From positions 1,982,568-2,033,176 of the forward strand of contig NZ_CM001489.1 of the NCBI RefSeq assembly GCF_000262465.1: a DNA stretch of 50,609 nucleotides, read 5' to 3'. A program made the translations under genes and the position numbers. A model generated the notes under the pieces. The model saw nothing but the letters and a program-made list of their open reading frames with translations, was not told where the DNA came from and searched no databases. Of this stretch, positions 48,920 through 50,609 are shown in pieces (positions within the stretch are counted from its first letter, which is position 1; each line of letters starts with the position of its first letter). The DNA comes from Frankia sp. QA3 (lineage in GTDB: Bacteria > Actinomycetota > Actinomycetes > Frankiales > Frankiaceae).

Positions 48920-49726
48920 TCACCTCTCACCGAAGGCGTAGATCACTTCCGAGGTGAGGAGGCGGTCTTCGTCGGTGCGGAGGAGATCGGCCAGGGCGTC
49001 GGTGTAGTCGCGCTGGAACGTCTCTGTCTGCTTCGGCGTGAGGGTGGCGACCGCGTCGTGGTGCGGGCCGCGGGCATGGGCTTCCCAGGCGTGGTCGAGG
49101 TCGTGTGAGGAGAAGCGGATGGTCTCCCCCACCAGCTTGGCCGCAGTGAGCCCGGCGTCGCGCAGTACCTGACGGCATCGCGTCGACGTCCCCAGGGCGG
49201 TGGCCGGGTCGGTGAGGGTCAGGCCGTAGCGGCGGGCGTGGTCGCGAAAGAGCCTGGCCGCGACGGGGAAACCCGCCGCCATCGTGGAGAATCCGACCTG
49301 CCCGCCCGGTGTCAGCAGCCGATGCCATTCCCTCAGGGCAGCCTGGACCGGCAGGTAGAGCAGACCGGCCGAGCAGAGGATCAGGTCGAACGAGCCGTTC
49401 CCGAACCGGGGCAGGGCGGTGGCGTCCGCCCTGACCAGTTCGATGTTCGTCAGCCCGGCGGCGGTGATCGCCTGGCGCGCTCGGGTGAGCATGCCCGTGG
49501 AGATGTCAACGCCCATCACGTGTCCGGTCGGCCCCAGGGCGCGGGCGGCGGCGATCGCGGCGAGCCCGGTGCCGGTCGCGGCATCCAGGATGCGCATGCC
49601 CGGGGTGGGGGCGGCGAGTTCGACGAGCCGTTCGGCGTACCGGATGTGCCAGGTGTGGTTGCTGTACGTCGCGGCGCGCTGGTCGAAGACGGGCTCGGCG
49701 CCGTCCGGGGAGTTGGGCTCTGTCAC
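48920..49726 (-). CDS. Class I SAM-dependent methyltransferase (UbiE/Methyltransf_11-like)
   Basis: This 268-residue protein has FDQRAATYSNHTWHIRYAER LVELA, then SAM motif I ILDAATGTGLAAIAAARALG, VMGVDISTGMLTRARQ, ELVRADATALPRFGNGSFDL ILCSAGLLYLP and LTPGGQVGFS. It resembles ubiquinone/menaquinone-type and small-molecule methyltransferases. GTG 49726 opens the family core; the sequence CATAAC lies 7 nt before it. It converges on the phosphotransferase gene, and both lie within the 29-bp repeats. Confidence 0.88.
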   Translation of the reverse strand: MTEPNSPDGAEPVFDQRAATYSNHTWHIRYAERLVELAAPTPGMRILDAATGTGLAAIAAARALGPTGHVMGVDISTGMLTRARQAITAAGLTNIELVRADATALPRFGNGSFDLILCSAGLLYLPVQAALREWHRLLTPGGQVGFSTMAAGFPVAARLFRDHARRYGLTLTDPATALGTSTRCRQVLRDAGLTAAKLVGETIRFSSHDLDHAWEAHARGPHHDAVATLTPKQTETFQRDYTDALADLLRTDEDRLLTSEVIYAFGER

Positions 49727-49831
49727 ACAGGTTGTTATGGCACACGAAGGCGAACCCGGGCCGGTCGATTCCACTGCTCCCCCGGGTGCTGTCCTGGTTG
49801 GTTTCCTAGGATGATCAAAATGCCTGGCCGA

Positions 49832-49860
49832 TTCGTCAACAGCGTTGATTATCTTGGTGG
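49832..49860 (+). repeat. 29-bp direct repeat, right copy
   Basis: TTCGTCAACAGCGTTGATTA followed by TCTTGGTGG matches 47972-48000 at 28 of 29 positions. It ends 14 bp from the stop codon of the DNA polymerase gene. Such a position at a gene's 3' end is common for integration sites. Confidence 0.8.
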
Positions 49861-49874
49861 GGTGGACCGCGGGC

Positions 49875-50609
49875 TCAGTGGGCGGCGTCGGACCAGCAGC
49901 GCAGGATCGACACGTCGGCGACGAAGCGCACCCCGCTGCCCGCCGCCCAGTAGGCGGCCGTGGCGGCGAGCGCGCGGCGCAGCAGGTCCGCGGCGGCGTC
50001 GGCGTGCGCGGCGGGGACGTGCAGGAGCAGTTCGTCGTGCAGGCAGAGCACGATCTCGCCGTCGAGGGCGGGCAGTTCGGCGCGGACGGTCACCGCCCAG
50101 GCCTTGAACAGCTCGGCGGCGGGGCCCTGGATGACGGCGTTGCGGGCGAAGCGGCCGCGGGCCGTCCCGGTGACGCCGCCGGAGGGTGGGGACGCCTCGT
50201 CGGGCGGCGCCGGGTCGGTCAGGCCCCGGGGTGGGTCCGCCGCCGCGGGGGCGAGGCGGACGAGCCGGCCGCCGTAGGTGCGCAGGTCGCGGCCGGAGCG
50301 GCCGGCGGCATCGGCGGCGTCGAGGAAGGCCAGCGCGGTCGGGTAGGCGCGGCGCATCCGGCGCAGGGCCTCGCCGGCCGAACCGGTGGTCTGGCCGTAC
50401 ATGGCGGCGAGCATGGCGACCTTGGCGTGCGCCCGGTCACGGCCGAGCTGCGCCGCGACGGGGGCGTACATGTCGTCGGCCTGGGTGGCCGCGGCGAGGG
50501 CGGGGTCGGCGGAGACGACGGCGAGCACCCGGGGTTCGATCTGGCCGAGGTCGGCGCGGACGAACACCCGGCCCGGTGCGGCGATGACGGCGGCGCGCAG
50601 GTCGGCGGG
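49875..50609 (-). CDS. Family A DNA polymerase (bifunctional exonuclease/polymerase type), 3' part
   Basis: The 244 residues in the window are the polymerase palm and fingers of a PolI-like enzyme: motif A VFVRADLGQIEPRVLAVVSA, motif B R..K...YG in DRAHAKVAMLAAMYGQTTG and motif C IVLCLHDELLLHV. RFARNAVIQGPAAELFKAWA V lies between. The order and the divergent motif A (DLGQIEPR for DYSQIELR) suit the actinobacterial stand-alone 3'-5' exonuclease/polymerase protein, not the main PolA. The 5' end, with the exonuclease domain, lies beyond the window edge. Confidence 0.9.
   Translation of the reverse strand, partial: PADLRAAVIAAPGRVFVRADLGQIEPRVLAVVSADPALAAATQADDMYAPVAAQLGRDRAHAKVAMLAAMYGQTTGSAGEALRRMRRAYPTALAFLDAADAAGRSGRDLRTYGGRLVRLAPAAADPPRGLTDPAPPDEASPPSGGVTGTARGRFARNAVIQGPAAELFKAWAVTVRAELPALDGEIVLCLHDELLLHVPAAHADAAADLLRRALAATAAYWAAGSGVRFVADVSILRCWSDAAH

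Noticed and set aside
1..50609. tRNA, rRNA or riboswitch (including a cobalamin riboswitch before cobH)
   Set aside because: I found no cloverleaf with T-loop GTTCRANNC in a fitting context, no rRNA sequence, and no recognisable B12-box upstream of 4881.

Overview
The window is high-GC actinomycete DNA. It carries rbpA, an LpqY-SugABC-type trehalose importer, an actinobacterial lnt/ppm1 pair and cobalamin genes. Codon use is GC-rich, GTG starts are common, and several regulator genes look leaderless. A Frankia-like or related soil/plant-associated actinomycete fits best, but that is inference: no rRNA or other marker gene settles the genus.

Layout. 1-5.5 kb: two cobalamin genes, a CbiG/CobE C-terminal-type protein and cobH, held apart by about 4.3 kb of accessory DNA. 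That stretch holds a secreted Nep1-like (NPP1) protein with the GHRHDWE signature, three small genes (PH-like membrane protein, unknown, tyrosine phosphatase), and relics of a tyrosine recombinase, a second CbiG C-terminus, a Nudix hydrolase and a HAD hydrolase. 5.5-12 kb: ArsR, extended SDR, XRE plus small membrane protein, VOC protein, an autoregulated TetR-SMR efflux pair, and a second XRE gene divergent from map. 13-20.6 kb: epoxide hydrolase, GNAT, a GntR-ABC exporter operon beside a truncated permease relic, a gutted SDR relic, TetR, PaiB-like protein and a helical protein of unknown function. 20.7-25.5 kb: PPOX protein, a repeat-rich hypothetical, a cluster of DnaA-box-like sites, a phosphotransferase relic, a TM2 protein and a divergent TetR/MFS pair.

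25.5-32.8 kb (minus strand): GrpB-like protein, then PlsC-type acyltransferase, LarA-like (DUF2088) protein, a zinc-less MDR dehydrogenase and a fusion of fatty acyl-CoA reductase with a HAD-IB domain. This looks like one lipid/alcohol-related gene set and is the best candidate here for an uncharacterised pathway. 33-41 kb: 5'-3' exonuclease, AsnC/Lrp regulator, sugC-sugB-sugA-lpqY and a divergent YtcJ-type amidohydrolase. 41.5-47.3 kb: lnt (frameshifted near its start), ppm1, a strong shared terminator, rbpA, a small membrane protein, msrB, a DUF4262-like frame without a start codon, and a methyltransferase. 47.3-50.6 kb: a phosphotransferase and a methyltransferase bracketed by 29-bp direct repeats, then the 3' part of a family A DNA polymerase gene that runs off the window.

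Regulation. At least six regulator or redox genes have a TANNNT box 6-7 nt upstream of an ATG or GTG, with no Shine-Dalgarno, which implies leaderless mRNAs. In two of them a near-perfect palindrome lies between or over the promoter boxes, the layout expected for autorepression. All functional calls come from reading motifs by eye; no database search was run.
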